DNA of 64,000 nucleotides, taken from positions 11,748,240 through 11,812,239 of the forward strand of contig CM028338.1 in NCBI GenBank assembly GCA_016647705.1, written 5' to 3'. The notes beneath the pieces were generated by a model. The model did not search any database and was not told the origin of the DNA. It was given only the letters and a program-made list of their open reading frames with translations. Every line of letters begins with the position of its first letter. Positions within the stretch are counted from its first letter, which is position 1. The stretch comes from Eucommia ulmoides (lineage: Eukaryota > Streptophyta > Magnoliopsida > Garryales > Eucommiaceae). Below, piece by piece: positions 46,940 to 59,546 of this stretch. The position numbers and the translations under genes were made by a program.

Positions 46940-48240
46940 TTTTGAAGTAATGCTTAATCCGCTCCCTATTTTCTCGAAAAATGCGTTCGTCATCGCCTTC
47001 TAATTTGATAGAGCCGAACGGAAATATTTGTTTGATCCGGAATGGGCCAGACTACCGAGACTTCAACTTTCCAGGAAAGAGACTCAGCCGTGAATTAAAC
47101 AACAAAATTTACTGGCCCGGGCTGAACTCTCTCCTGACTATCTTCTTATCATGCCACCTCTTCGTTTTGTCTTTGTAGAGCTTGGCATTTTCAGAAGCTT
47201 CGTGCCATAATTCCACCATTTCATTAAGTTGGAGGAGATGTTGCACACCAGAAGCTTTTAGGTTAAAGTTAAGCTACTTAATCACCTAGAATGCATGGTG
47301 TTCTAATTTAACGGGCAAGTGACATGCTTTCCAAAACACCAATCGGTACGACGACATATCGATCGGTGTTTTAAAAGTCATGCGATATGTCCATAAAGTA
47401 TCATCCAATTTCATCACTCAATCCTTGCGATTTTAATAAACAGTTTTCTCCAAGATTTGCGTAATTTTCCTGTTTAAAACTTCAGCTTGGCTATTTGCCT
47501 GCGGGTGGTGTGGTAGTGCCACCTTTTGCGTAACCCCAAACTTTGTTAACAAAGTATTAAACATTTTACTGCAGAAGTGGGTTCCTTAATCACTAATAAT
47601 GGCTCGAGGAGTCCCAAACCGCGTTATGATGTTTCTTTGAAGGAACTTGAGAACCACTTTGCCATCGTTGGAAGGCGTCGCCACAGCCTCGACCGATTTA
47701 GACACGTAATCCACTGCCAGTAGAATATACTCCTAGCCAAATGACCACGGAAACGGCCCCATGAAATCTATCCCCCACACATCAAACAACTCCAGCTAAA
47801 GAATTGACGTCAATGCCAATTCATGCCTTCTTGAAATGTTATCTACCCTTTGGTATCGATCACAGGTTTTTACAAATGTATAAGAATCTTTAAACAAGGA
47901 TGGCCAGTAAAAACCTAACTGAAGCATTTTCGCGACCGACCGAGTCGAACCAAAGTGGCCGCCATAAGGTGATAAATGGCAATGATACAGAATACTCACC
48001 ATCTCTTCCTCCAGAACACATAGTCGAATTACCTGATCAACACACTTTTTGAAAAGCAACAGCTCGTCCCACATATAATGCTTTGCATCGAATAGGAATT
48101 TCTTCCTCTGGCCACTTGTTAGATCTGGTAGTAACATTTTACTGGAAAGAAAATTTATGATATCTGCAAACCACAGAAGTGTAATGCCAATTGCGAATAA
48201 CTGTTCATTAGGGAACACCTTCGTCATGCAGGACTCATCA
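46940..48240 (-). pseudogene. element F integrase fossil
   Basis: Zinc-binding segment with SILYHCHLSPYGGHFGSTRS near 47960 and TFVKTCDRYQRV near 47860, then core and C-terminal blocks toward 46940. Athila lineage. Broken. Confidence 0.82.
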
Positions 48241-48249
48241 TTGACGTCC

Positions 48250-48592
48250 TCTTGAACTAACCTCAACTAATGGTCTGCTACAACATTCTCACTCCTCTTT
48301 TTATCTCGTATCTCAGCATCGAACTCTTGTAACAATAGAATCCACCTTATTAGATGTGGTTTGGCGTCTTTCTTTTCAAATAAGTATCGAATAATCATGT
48401 GATCCGTGTAGACGATTACTTTAGATTCAATGATATACGATCGGAACTTATCGCAGGCAAAAATGACTGCTAATATCTCTTTTTCCGTTGTGTTGTAATT
48501 CTCTTAGACACCATTCAACGTCTTGCCTGCATAATAGATGGATTAGAAGATCTTCTCCTTGCGTTGGCCGAACACTGCGCTAACCGTATAGT
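48250..48592 (-). pseudogene. element F RNase H fossil, distal piece
   Basis: Continues the polymerase on the far side of element G. It is homologous to the RNase H of A at 27071-27420. Broken. Confidence 0.7.
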
Positions 48593-50061
48593 TGCTACGC
48601 GCTCGGATTCACAACCTTGTTTCCTCGCGGTAATTAGACTACTCGCAAGTATACGAGGTCTAGTTTTAATATAATGGATCTTTTAGGATCGGATATCGTT
48701 CCACTGGGAAATTCGTGTAATTTGGTTGAGTATTGTGATTTACATAGTTTCGTATTATCTCGACTAATCGTAATTCCTTTGTTTTCTATTTACTATACTA
48801 AGATAGACTACAACTATTGGGTTAGTTCTAATTACACTAATTACTTAGGTATTAATCTCTTTCATAAAATGCATAATCGATGTTATTTAGTTAGCTATAA
48901 CAGTTTTTATCTAATCCGACAACCTCTGTATCAATAACTCCTCCGCTACCTCTCCAGAGTGTAAGACGGGGGATTACACGACTGCGTGCCAACGAGGAAG
49001 TCCCCTTCAACGCTGAAATGACCCTAGGTCGCATGAGTTTTGAGCTAACGTCATGGGTTGCATACGTTCTAACGCCCTCCCGGGTCGTTAGAAAGTCACG
49101 TTGTATTTACCCTAGTCCGAATTCGGGGTTACCTCTCCCGAGTATCAAACCCTGTATTCTCGTTTTATCTATACAAGCATAATATCAAGAATAATGGTAA
49201 ACACAATCTGATTTAGACAAACAACACGTTAAAGTAACATTAATTCATTCAACTAAACGATTACATGATTTCGACTACACCTAAGTAACATTTAACTACT
49301 ACTACAAGATCTTAGCCATATACCATACAAAATAAGAGGGATTTAACATTCTTAGATATGAAAAAGTGATTACAAAGAATAAAACAAGAGAGAAACGATC
49401 AAATCTGGAAGTGAAACGGTTCACTGTCGCTAATGATCGATCCGCAAGTTATCCTTCTTTATCCGAATGATGAACCTCCTTCTTGATCTTCAAAATATAG
49501 CTTAAGAGCTCTTTACTAGGGTTAGGGTTCTTCAACAACCAATTTCAGACGTGGCCAAGGGGTATTTATAGGCTTAGGGGTTCAAAAATATCTAAACTGA
49601 TATTTTGACCTGTCTGCGATTTCTGCCTAAGCGGTGGAAACTCCGCTTAGGCGGTGCTTAAGTCGGTTAGAATTCCGCCTAAGCGGTAGAATCTTCGCTT
49701 AGGCAGAGGACTAATTTCTTGGCTCCTTATCTTTCTGACAGAATTCCGCCTTGGCGGTAGCTACTTCGCCTAGGCGGATTTACAGCAGTGTAGCTCAATC
49801 CAGCAGTTCAGTCAATCCAGCATTCTGATGGATTTCCGCCTAGGCGGTGGAAACTTCGCCTAGGAGGAATTGCTCTGTTATTTGAAACCTCATCTTTTCA
49901 TCTTTTTGGCTACCCTTTTGCACCATTTCGCTCGATTTGCCGATTGTTTACTTTCCTGCTCCTGACTAATAAAAACAACTAAAACGATATTCAAACTTAA
50001 ATAAAGTACTCGAAAACTGGAAAATTCGATTTAGAATTAGATAGGTATTTTACACCTATCA
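48593..50061 (-). repeat. element G 3' LTR
   Basis: Plus start TGCTACGCGCTCGGATTC, end CACCTATCA. CCTAGG/CTTAGG-core array at about 49615-49875. A CCTATAAATA box (element sense) lies at plus 49562-49571. Confidence 0.92.
49615..49875 (-). promoter_or_regulatory. palindrome array in the G 3' LTR
   Basis: Units TTCCGCCTAAGCGGTAGAA, CGCTTAGGCGG and TTCCGCCTAGGCGGTGGAAA, ending about 45 bp from CCTATAAATA. The same array stands in the other G LTR at 55108-55365. Confidence 0.68.
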
Positions 50062-50723
50062 AATACCCCCAAACTTGGAATTTTGGTAGTCCTCGAGCAA
50101 AACACCCTAATGCTAAATAACACTAACTATACTAATTAGCTACATCCTAAACTATAGATACGCAATCATTAACAATAAAGAAGTACACACCTGTGAGATA
50201 AAAGTTTAGTCAAAGAAACCATGCTCTTCTTCCCTCAACAACCCGTAATCAGATCCGGTTAAAGAATAACACACACCACGTGGTGCTCCAGAATTTCAAC
50301 ACTCAATATCAGTTCAAATTATTTTAGATCCTATTGAAATGTGTGTGTGTGAGAACTCGGATATATAACAAATCAAATGCCGGATTGGATTATTCGATGA
50401 ATAAGGTCATGATTTTAAACTTGTTAAAACATTTAGGAAAGCCATATGCTTGACTGGGCTCAACTATCCACTAATGTAGGTTCGGATATTCACCGAGATC
50501 AATAGGGCTTGGTCAGGCTTTGGATAACGGCTAAGGGTATCGTAGAAATAGAAACTCGTTATAATTTTAACGATACCCGAGGTACAAACGCTTGTCGTTA
50601 AATCTCTCTCATGACTCCCTTATCTTTGAAGATATTACCCTGAATAGGATTTAGTAAACTTGTATTCACTTGTCAAAACAATCGAATTTAAACACTATAT
50701 TCACATAGGGTTGATCTTTTTTT

Positions 50724-50757
<34 letters not shown>

Positions 50758-51770
50758 TTTAAATAACACCCCCAAACTTATTCAATTTTTTACAATTTTA
50801 GGGGTGTTTTAGATACAACTATAGGATTGACAAGTGAATACTCTTATACTTAACCAAAACTACTGAAATTCCGATTGCCCGCTTCAAGTTAGCATAACCA
50901 AATGCTACTTGTTTTCACTCAATTTTCACTTTTACTCCTAGCGACAATGGTTCTGAAAGGTTTACTTGGTTAAAGTATAGAAACAAGTTCAGAAGTGACA
51001 AAATTTTATTGCTTCGACAGGAGAACGAGGGAATAACTTTTCAAGTTAGTTTGAAAAGGTTCAAGCGATAAAAACGAGGGCCTATATCATGCCTCCGGAA
51101 TTACCTTACCTATAATTTCGCCTCAAGCCTCCCCCAGTCAAGTTCTAGATTCCTCATTTCTGTCATGAACTTATTACTGAATAATCGATGTCCAATCGTT
51201 CAATTAATTATACAACAAGTTTATGCAATCGTTCAATTTTAGGATCAAAATAATTTTTACCTAATCGACATGCTAAGTACACAAAACACTTGTGAATGGC
51301 ATTACCCTCGACCTTAAAACACAAATTAGGGGGTGATTTTCATCATTGGGACATGGTTCGGGCGAACTCAAAAACTCAGCATGCTTGTACATCTCAATTC
51401 ATTAACAATTCTATTTTAATTCTACAAACTAATATTACCTATGCTAATTATCCTTACACATGCATAGCTAAACATTAAACATGTATAACAAAAAGAATTT
51501 GAAAATTTACAAAAATTTTAACATTAATATATAAATTTGTACACAAAAAGAATTTTTGTCCCCTTTACATCAAAATTTTTTCATCCTTCTTGTCCCATTC
51601 AAGACAAAAAACAAAAACTACATGCATCGCATGTCATACTCCCCCCAAACATAAACGAGGCAGTGTCCCCACTGCCTTAGCAGCGAACCCAATAGCAGAA
51701 TAGAAAAATATGTATTGAAACTGGGGTGGATACATACCTAGGAGGGAAGACATAGAAGTCTAACCTCTTA
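50062..51770 (-). other. element G long non-coding 3' region
   Basis: Same order of conserved blocks as in A, E, F and H, with a very long T-run (plus 50718-50757). No reading frame. Confidence 0.8.
50662..50841 (-). promoter_or_regulatory. conserved 3' structure, copy in element G
   Basis: Outer arms GTATTCACTTGTCAA (50662-50676) and TTGACAAGTGAATAC (50827-50841) are perfectly complementary over 15 bp. The inner hairpin near 50768-50812 includes AAGTTTGGGGGTGTT in element sense. The A-tract is about 40 long. Confidence 0.75.
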
Positions 51771-52320
51771 CTGTTCATTGTGGAGGAGATGGCGGTGGCG
51801 GCTCATCCGGCTCAGAAAGCGGCACAGGCGTATAACGTGCCATGTCAATTCCAAGATGCTCGAATATGACTCGTTGGTTTTGATCTTGTTGCCGGATGTA
51901 GGACTACATGTAGTTTTCCATCCGAGCCAAATTAGCTTGAAGTTGACTCACATCGGACTGGAGACTATGGACATCTAGTAAGATTTGGGTGATTTGGCCT
52001 CGGCTGGTTGTAGGCGTTGGTCGCTCTGAAGGACCGGCTTCTTCCTCTTCTTGACCCTCCTCTCATTCACCTGGTCCACTCTTTCACAACCTTTGTTGTT
52101 CTGGCAGTATGAATTGTTGACGAGTATATGTGACAACCGACATTGACGGGCGTCCCTCTATCAATTCCGTATAGCATAAATGCTCGCTCCTTGGAAACAT
52201 CGGACATATGGGAGGTAGGGAGCAGATCGGCGCAGATAAATGAATGCCAATCTTAGGGATCGATTTTAGAAATCGGCGCCGCTTTGCCTTTTTTCCTATA
52301 AATCCCAATCATAACACCAA
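51771..52320 (-). pseudogene. element G ORF3 remnant
   Basis: A minus-strand stretch near 52084-52308 resembles the middle of the F and H ORF3 (the LLPTS-type block and what follows), strongly decayed. An R-rich plus-strand frame at 51778-51978 is a shadow. Confidence 0.5.
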
Positions 52321-52954
52321 CCACAAATAATAACAATAGAACTCACAATTCAAACCCTGGTCAGCAAACACATAATTCCAATCAATTGAAATTTTAAACA
52401 TATGCCAACCAAAGCCAATCAATTCAAATTTCACAAGATATTCCACCAACCATAACCAAATCATATTTTTGTCGCAATGCAGCGCAAACTACATGATTCA
52501 CATTGTATATCAACACAAAAATATGATAGGGTTTATTATTTAGCATTTCTCAATCCCAAATAGCATAAAAACCGCAACTTAGGGTTTAAAGGGGTTTAGG
52601 GTTCTAACCAAATCCAATGATTTTTGAAAGAAATGAACAAATGAAGCACATATTTCAACAACTAAATGAAAAATAGGATCATTGACACTTACTTGTTGAA
52701 AAATTTGAATCAAATCACTGGAGAATGGTGATGTCGCAATGTTTCACCGTTCAAACCCTAATTTTCGAAAATGGGAGGAGAAATTCCACGTTTGCACGAA
52801 GGTTGTTGGTGAAAATCCAAGTTTTTAGAAATGTAGGGTGAATCTTTAACGGGAGGAAGGGATTTGGGATGGTGAAATTGAGAGGTTTCTTGAAATTTTT
52901 AGGAAGGAAATGCCGTTTGTGAAGAGGACTGTTGCTTTTTAAAACAGGGGGCAC
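52321..52954 (-). other. element G spacer
   Basis: Non-coding, homologous in position to 24961-25344 (A) and 45901-46486 (F). Confidence 0.45.
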
Positions 52955-53360
52955 GTGAATTCGCCTAGGCGGTGGTTTCCACTTAGGCGAATGAGCGCTT
53001 TTTTCTTTTTTAAAAACTTTCTGTTGTTAGGCGGTGGTTTTTCCGCCTGGGCAAATTTACACCAATGTGAAACCCCTGAACTCATTGTAAATCCACTTAG
53101 GCGGTGGGTTTTTTGCCTGAGCGAATTTACTCTAGTGTAGGAACTCAACTTTTCTTCATTTTTCCGCCTAGGCGGTGGTTTTACCGCCTGGGCGAAGTTA
53201 CACCAGTGTAAAATGCCGACTTTTTCTATCCAATTTTTGCCTATGCGGTGGTTTCTCCGCCTAGGCGAAATTACGCCAGAATGTTTTCTCAGTCTTTTTG
53301 TCCAATTTTCGCCTAGGCGGTGGTTTCTCTGCCTGGGCAAAATTACGCCAATGTGGACTT
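52955..53360 (-). repeat. element G internal palindrome array, about five ~70-bp units
   Basis: Each unit carries a pair of facing palindromes (CGCCTAGGCGGTGG, then TTTCTCCGCCTAGGCG) followed by AATTACRCCAGTGT and a T-rich spacer. It occupies the pol-ORF3 interval position seen in A and F but is expanded. The 133-codon minus frame across it is a by-product of the repeat. Confidence 0.75.
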
Positions 53361-54059
53361 AAGCTAGATTCCTTTAGGTTTTCACATTGTTTCTCTACAC
53401 CTCTTATTCCCTCTTCAAACCTCAAATTAGTTTTAGCATGCAAATCAATCCTAAGTATCTAGCCTCATCAATTCACCACAAAAAAAAATAAAAAATAGTA
53501 TTACGAGATCAATACGATCTCCAAAAAGGTATTTATACAAAAGTCGGGAATATTCGTTACCCTCAATGACATATCAAAAGATGTTGCTTGGTTTTACGTC
53601 CCTAGCATGGACGTTTATGAATTCTGGCTCTATCATTCAATGAGGGAGATATTCTCCACAACTCTCTCTTCATCTTTGAAGTAATGCTTGATCCACTCCC
53701 CGTTGACTCAGAAAGTTCGTCCGTTTTTGGCTTCTAGCACGATAGTACCTACGGGACATTTGCTTGAGCATTTTTCACCAAAATCCCTCACAGACAAGGT
53801 ATTTTGGATAGAATGATTTGTTGGATCATGATTCATTATATTGAAGTTGGTTTCTTCTCTCTCTCCTTATCCTTTTCAACATATGCTCAATCTCGGGATC
53901 AAGAGCCAAGAATTCCAACACCTTCTTCGTTGTATGCTCTATTTGATCACATCTCTCAAAACAAATTAAACAAATAATTTAAAATAAAATAAAAGAAAAG
54001 AATTATCAGGATTAATATTTAACCACTTGGTCACAATATCAACCAAATTACAACACATT
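53361..54059 (-). other. element G internal sequence up to the primer site
   Basis: Short remnants of the integrase end (near 53600-53760) and of the gag leader (near 53860-54000) stand next to each other. No domain is complete. Confidence 0.5.
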
Positions 54060-54077
54060 TCCCCGACAACGGTGCCA
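54060..54077 (-). promoter_or_regulatory. element G primer binding site (tRNA-Asp)
   Basis: The minus strand reads TGGCACCGTTGTCGGGGA, two mismatches from the tRNA-Asp complement; the best primer site in the window. Confidence 0.9.
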
Positions 54078-54083
54078 AAAACT

Positions 54084-55555
54084 TGCTACGTGCTCGGATT
54101 CACAACCTTGTTTCCTCCTCACGGTAATTGGACTACTCGCAAGTGTACGAGGTCTAGTTTTAATATAATGGATCTTTTAGGATCGGATATCTTTCCACTG
54201 AGAAATTTGTGTAATTTGGTTGAGTATTGTGATTTACATAGTTTTGTATTATCTCGACTAATCGTAATTCCTTTGTTTTCTATTTACTATACTAAGATAG
54301 ACTACAACTATTGGGTTAGTTCTAATTACACTAATTACTTAGGTATTAATCTCTTTCATATAATGCATAATCGATGTCATTTAGTTAGCTATAACAGTTT
54401 TTATCTAATCCGACAACCTCTGTATCAATAACTCCTCCGCTACCTCTCCCGAGTGTAAGACGGGGGATTACACGATTGCGTGCCAACGAGGAAGTCCCCT
54501 TCAACGCCTAAATGACCCTAGGTCGTGTGAGTTTTGAGCCAACGTCATGGGTTGCATACGTTCTAACGCCCTCCCGGGTCATTAGAAAGTCACGTTGTAT
54601 TTACCCTAGTCCGAATTCGGGGTTACCTCTCCCGAGTGTCAAACCCTATATTCTCATTTTATCTATACAAGCATAATATCAAGAATAATGGTAAACACAA
54701 TCGAATTTAGACAAACAACACGTTAAAGTAACATTAATTCATTCAACTAAACGATTACATGATTTCGACTACACCTAAGTAACATTTAACTACTACTACA
54801 AGATATTAGCCATATACCATACAAAATAAGAGGGATTCAACATTCTTAGATATGAAAAAGTGATTACAAAGAATAAAACAAGAGAGAAACGATCAAATCT
54901 GGAAGTGAAACGGTTCACTGTCGCTAATGATCGATCCGCAAGTTATCCTTCTTTATCCGAATGATGAACCTCCTTCTTGATCTTCAAAATATAGCTTAAG
55001 ATCTCTTTACTAGGGTTAGGGCTCTTCAACAACCAATTTCAGACGTGGCCAAGGGGTATTTATAGGCTTAGGGGTTCAAAAATATCTAAACAGATATTTT
55101 GACCTGTCTGCGATTTCCGCCTAAGCGGTGGGAACTCTACTTAGGCGGTGCATAAGTCAGTTAGAATTCTACCTAAGCGGTAGAATCTTTGCTTAGGCAG
55201 AAGACTAACTTCTTGGCTCCTTATCTTTCCGACAGAATTTCGCCTAGGCAGTAGCTACTTCGCCTAGGCGGATTTACAGCAGTGCAACTCAATCCAGCAG
55301 TCAGTCAATCCAGCATTCTGATGGATTTTCGCCTAGGCGGTGGAAACTTCGCCTAGGCCGAATTTCTCTGTTATTTGAAACCTCATCTTTTCATCTTTTT
55401 GGCTACCCTTTTTCCACCATTTCGCTCGGTTTGCCGATTGTTTACTTCCCTGCTCCTGACTAATAAAAATAGCTAAAACAATATTCAAACTTAAATAAAG
55501 TACTCAAAAACTGGCAAATTCGATTTAGAATTAGATAGGTATTGTACACCTATCG
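54084..55555 (-). repeat. element G 5' LTR
   Basis: Pairs with 48593-50061. CCTAGG-core array at 55108-55365 and a CCTATAAATA box at plus 55057-55066. Plus-strand frames here duplicate those in the other LTR. Confidence 0.92.
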
Positions 55556-55560
55556 ATAGT

Positions 55561-56570
55561 CACTCGTGTTGCACATTATCTCAAATGGCTTATCCCAGTC
55601 TCGAGCGACCATTATAGGAGCCGTGATCAACTTCTCTTTTATCACGTTGAAAACCTCCATGCAAGCTTCATTTAAATCAAATGGGGCATCCTTTTCAAGT
55701 AGGTAACATAACGGCTTCACCGTCTTTGAATTTTTTTTGATAAAGCTCCGGTAGAAGCCGGCATTCCCCAAGAAACTACGAACTCCCTTCACATTTATCG
55801 GCGGAAGAAGCTTCTCAATTATTTCAATCTTTGCTTGGTCCACTTTAAGCCCCGTGGAAGAGACTTGATGACCTAACACGATCCCTTCTTTGACCATAAA
55901 ATGACACTTCTCTCATTTGAGGACTAGGTTTTTCTCCTTACATCGGTCGAGAACAAGTGCCAAATTATATAAGCAGTGATCAAAGGACGAACTGAAGACC
56001 GAAACATTATCCATGAAGATCTCCATTTTCTCCTCCACCATATCTGAGAATATTTCCATCATACACCGTTGGAATGTGGCCGGTGCATTGCATAGACCAA
56101 ATGACATACATCGATAGGCAAAACGTCCCATACTAGCATGTAAATGTGGTATTTTCTTGGTCCTCCGGTGTAATGGCTGTTTGATTATATCCCTAGTATC
56201 CACCAAGAAAGAAGTAGTAACTATATCTGGCTAGACGATCCAACTTTTGATCAATGAATGGAAGTGGAAAATGATCTTTTCTCATTGCTTTGTTTAATAT
56301 TCAATAATCAATGCACACTCACCATTCAGTGATGGTTTGTGTCGGAATAAGAACATTCTTGTTATTCTTCACCACCGTTATGCCGCCTTTCTTGGGCACT
56401 ACTTGCACTGGGCTAACCCACTCACTATCGGTTATAGTGTAGATAATCCTAGCTTTCAAGAGCTTCAACACCTCTGCCCTAACAACTTCTTTCATTTCCG
56501 GATTTATCCTCCTTTGATTCTCAATGGAAGGTTTGAATGAGTCCTCCATCAAGATCTTATGCATGTAAAT
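55561..56570 (-). pseudogene. element F reverse transcriptase fossil
   Basis: Blocks VSPVQVVPKKGGITVVKN near 56410, MSFGLCNAPATFQRCM near 56090 and VRSFLGNAGFYRSFIKK near 55780 are Athila-lineage polymerase. The region ends at the G insertion. Broken. Confidence 0.87.
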
Positions 56571-56579
56571 AGTTGGGCT

Positions 56580-57350
56580 AATTCCATTAATGTTTGAGAT
56601 AGACTACAAGAAGGCAGATCGATACCGCTTTAGAATAGTAAGCAACTTATGTTCCTCATTTGCTGTTAAACATGACGAGATTATAACCGGATTAGTTAAG
56701 TTTTCTCCCAAAAAGATATACCGGAGGTGATCTGGTAGTTGCTTGAGTACTAATCCACCATAAGGCGGATTTGATAGTTCGGGAGATCTAGCCTCATCTT
56801 CAATCATCGCTACATGAATTAGATTCCCTACGTCTTGAGATTGAGCTTCCAAAGCAAGCACGTAGTCCACAACACCAACTTCTATGGTTGAGCTCTCATC
56901 ACTGAAATCCCCCATAGATAAGAAATTCATGATGGCATGCTCCAATGGATTCGTATTCATATTTGCAAGAAAGAATTCTCTCACGCAATAGTTAACAACA
57001 TCCACTCGATTATATGCGGGAGATTCATTCAGGAAGTTCATTGATTTGAAAATATTGAACTTTATCTCCTCTTCATTCACCCTCAACATCAGGTTCCAAT
57101 TTTAAACATCAATTAAGGCCTTTCCCGTTACAAAAAATGGCCTTCCTAGGATGATCGGGATCTCCCTGTCCTCCTCTATCTCTAGCACGATAAAATTCAC
57201 CAGGAAGATGAACTTGTCCACCTTTACCAAAACATCCTCAATGATTCCCTTCGGATAGGTTAACAATCGGTCAGCCATTTGGAGGAAAATCGTGGTTGGC
57301 TTCACACTTCCAATTCCCAACTTCCGGTAGATGGAAGATGGCATCAAGTT
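56580..57350 (-). pseudogene. element F protease and linker fossil
   Basis: The stretch at 57102-57347 with KLGIGSVKPTTIFLQMADR and EIPIILGRPFF matches the retropepsin region of Athila-like elements. The 56604-57089 part is the linker to the polymerase. Broken. Confidence 0.8.
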
Positions 57351-57439
57351 GATACTCGCACCAAAATCACAAAGTGCCTTACTGAAATGAGATTTCCTGA
57401 TAGTACACGGGATTGTGAAACTACCTGGATCCTTAAGTT

Positions 57440-59400
57440 TTTAAGGCAATTTCCTCTGTAGTATTGCACTGCATTCTTCCATCATTTTGACCGTTTCGTA
57501 TTCCTCCAACTTATTCTTCTTCATCATGATATCCTTTAAGAACTTTCCGTAGCTGGGCATTTCTTCCAATGCATCTGCCAAAGGTATGTTGATTTGTATT
57601 TTCTTGAAGATTTTAAGAAACTTTGCAAATTGCGAGTCCAACTTTTTCTTTTTGAATCTTTAGGGATATGGGTAAAGGTGTGGCTAGAATTGGTGGATTG
57701 TTCGGGAATGTAATTCTTCCCAGTATCACCCTTATATCTCTTCTCTTCTTCTCCTCAACTTTCAATTCTCTCATCATCTCATCTTTCTCTTCCTTCTTGT
57801 CTTCATTTAACTTCTCCTTTCTATCATTGACTCTATCATCAACTTTCTCCTCCATAACTACCTTTGCTTCATCACGGTCAACCTCATGACTAACCCCCGA
57901 CTCTTCTTTGATTGGCTTACTTACAACCATTTCTTTACCGCTTCTCAACTTTATCGCCTTACAATCCCTTGGGTTAGTTTCTGTGTTGCTCGGAAACTTT
58001 CCTTTGGTTTGCTCCTGAATGGTTCTAGCAAGTTGCTCAATTTGAGTTTCCAATGACTTTACAGTGGCATTGGTGTTTGAACATATTGTATCAATCGAGT
58101 CTAGCCGTGTTTCATGCTTGTTTAGCCCATTGTGCATTTCACGCAAGATTGTCTGAGTTTCCTTCATGAATGACCAAAAGATGTCTTCCAAGTTTGGTTT
58201 TTGATTGTGGGTTGGAGGTTGTTGCATTTGACGATTGGGTTTCATAGGATATTCCTAAGTTTTGTTTCCATAACCCGGAGGTGGCCGCAGTGAGTTCTCG
58301 TTGTTCACGTAGGAAACGTTTTCATGGTTGCGAAGACCAAGATTGTAGTAAGTTGGAATATTGGTGGTGGGCCTGAAGGTATAAGTCCGATTGTTCAGAA
58401 AGTGACATTTCGCAAACTCATTATCCTATCTAGTTCGAGAACTAGTTACATTCTCCGCTTCGCGACGTGATGATGCATCTCTAGTTGAAAAGACACCCAA
58501 TTATTCAGAAAGTCTTGAGACTTGGGCCGATAAGGTTGCGAGATGATCAGACTCTTGAATGGAAGAGACCTTTCTTCTCGTGTTCCTCTCATTTGGCCAC
58601 TGGTAGTTATTGGCTGCCATTTCTTCTAATAGTGCATTCGCTTCATTTGGGGTTTTCGATAGCAACGATCTTCTAGAGGCAGCATCAACAATTGTTCTTG
58701 TTTGGCCATCCAACCCGTTGTAAAAGAGTTGGGTTTGAAACCAATCTTGATACCCGTGTTTGGGGTACCTACGCAATAAGTCCTTGAACCTTTCCTATGC
58801 TTCAAACAACGACTTAAAATCTCTTTGGCGAAACTGCGCAATTTCACCTCCGAGTTGAAAAGTCTTAGAAGGTAGGAAAAACTTAGCGAGAAACCTTCAA
58901 TCTAGGTCCTCCCAAGTATTTATACTCCTTAGCTGAATAGATTAAGACCATCCTCGTACTTAGTCACAAAGTGAGAATGGAAAAAGCCACAACCGAATTA
59001 TATCATCAGCAACACCATTAATCTTTACTGTATCACATATTTTAAGAAAAGTGGCTAAATGGACATTAGGGTCCTTGTGCAAATTTCCTTCATACTGATT
59101 TTGTTGCACCATGTTTATGAGAGCAGGCTTGAGCTCGAAGTTGTTAGCCTGTATGGGTTGCCTCCGAATTTCGGAGAAATTTTCGAGCATCATGGGTCTA
59201 TAATAGTCCCGAAGGACTCGTTGTAGACAATCTGGTTTCGGAGGATGGAGTGCCTGTGCAACTAGTAGTTGTTGAATGTTTTCGTCTCCACCGACCATAG
59301 TATTAGCTTGAGTCATTTTCTTTCTCCTTAATCGTTTCAATGTTCTCTCTATCTTGGGATCTAGAGTGAAAAGTTCCAGGCTTTTACTACATCGCATGCA
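57440..59400 (-). pseudogene. element F gag fossil
   Basis: The N-terminal part at 58960-59397 has RRQPIQANNFELKPALINMV, then TFLKICDTVKINGVADDIIR. The mid part near 58500-58800 matches A. An acidic/lysine-rich C-terminal part lies at 57613-58245. Broken. Confidence 0.85.
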
Positions 59401-59522
59401 CTACTGTATCGAAATAAATAAAACAAATTAATAAGTGAATTGAAATAAAATAAATCAAAAGAATTATCTGGATTAATATTCAACCACTTAGTCACAATAT
59501 CAATCCATTTCAAGACACTACA

Positions 59523-59540
59523 TCTCCGACAGCGGTGCCA
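59523..59540 (-). promoter_or_regulatory. element F primer binding site (tRNA-Asp)
   Basis: The minus strand reads TGGCACCGCTGTCGGAGA, a recognisable match to the tRNA-Asp complement. Confidence 0.82.
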
Positions 59541-59546
59541 AAAACT

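Larger units (their letters stand above)
48593..55555 (-). mobile_element. element G: young non-autonomous Athila-like LTR element inside F
   Basis: LTRs at 54084-55555 and 48593-50061 that look about 97% identical by eye, an exact ATAGT target duplication (48588-48592 and 55556-55560) inside the F polymerase region, a tRNA-Asp primer site, an ORF3 remnant and the long 3' region. No pol is seen. It is the youngest insertion in the window. Confidence 0.92.

Noticed and set aside
48674-48937. Near-identical frames at 48674-48937 and 54027-54431
   Set aside because: They lie in the two LTRs of element G. Identity reflects LTR identity, not a gene duplication.
52939-53340. 133-codon minus-strand open frame
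   Set aside because: It is the translation of the ~70-bp palindrome array in G. The repetitive protein (RRNHRLG-like units) comes from the repeat period, with no domain.
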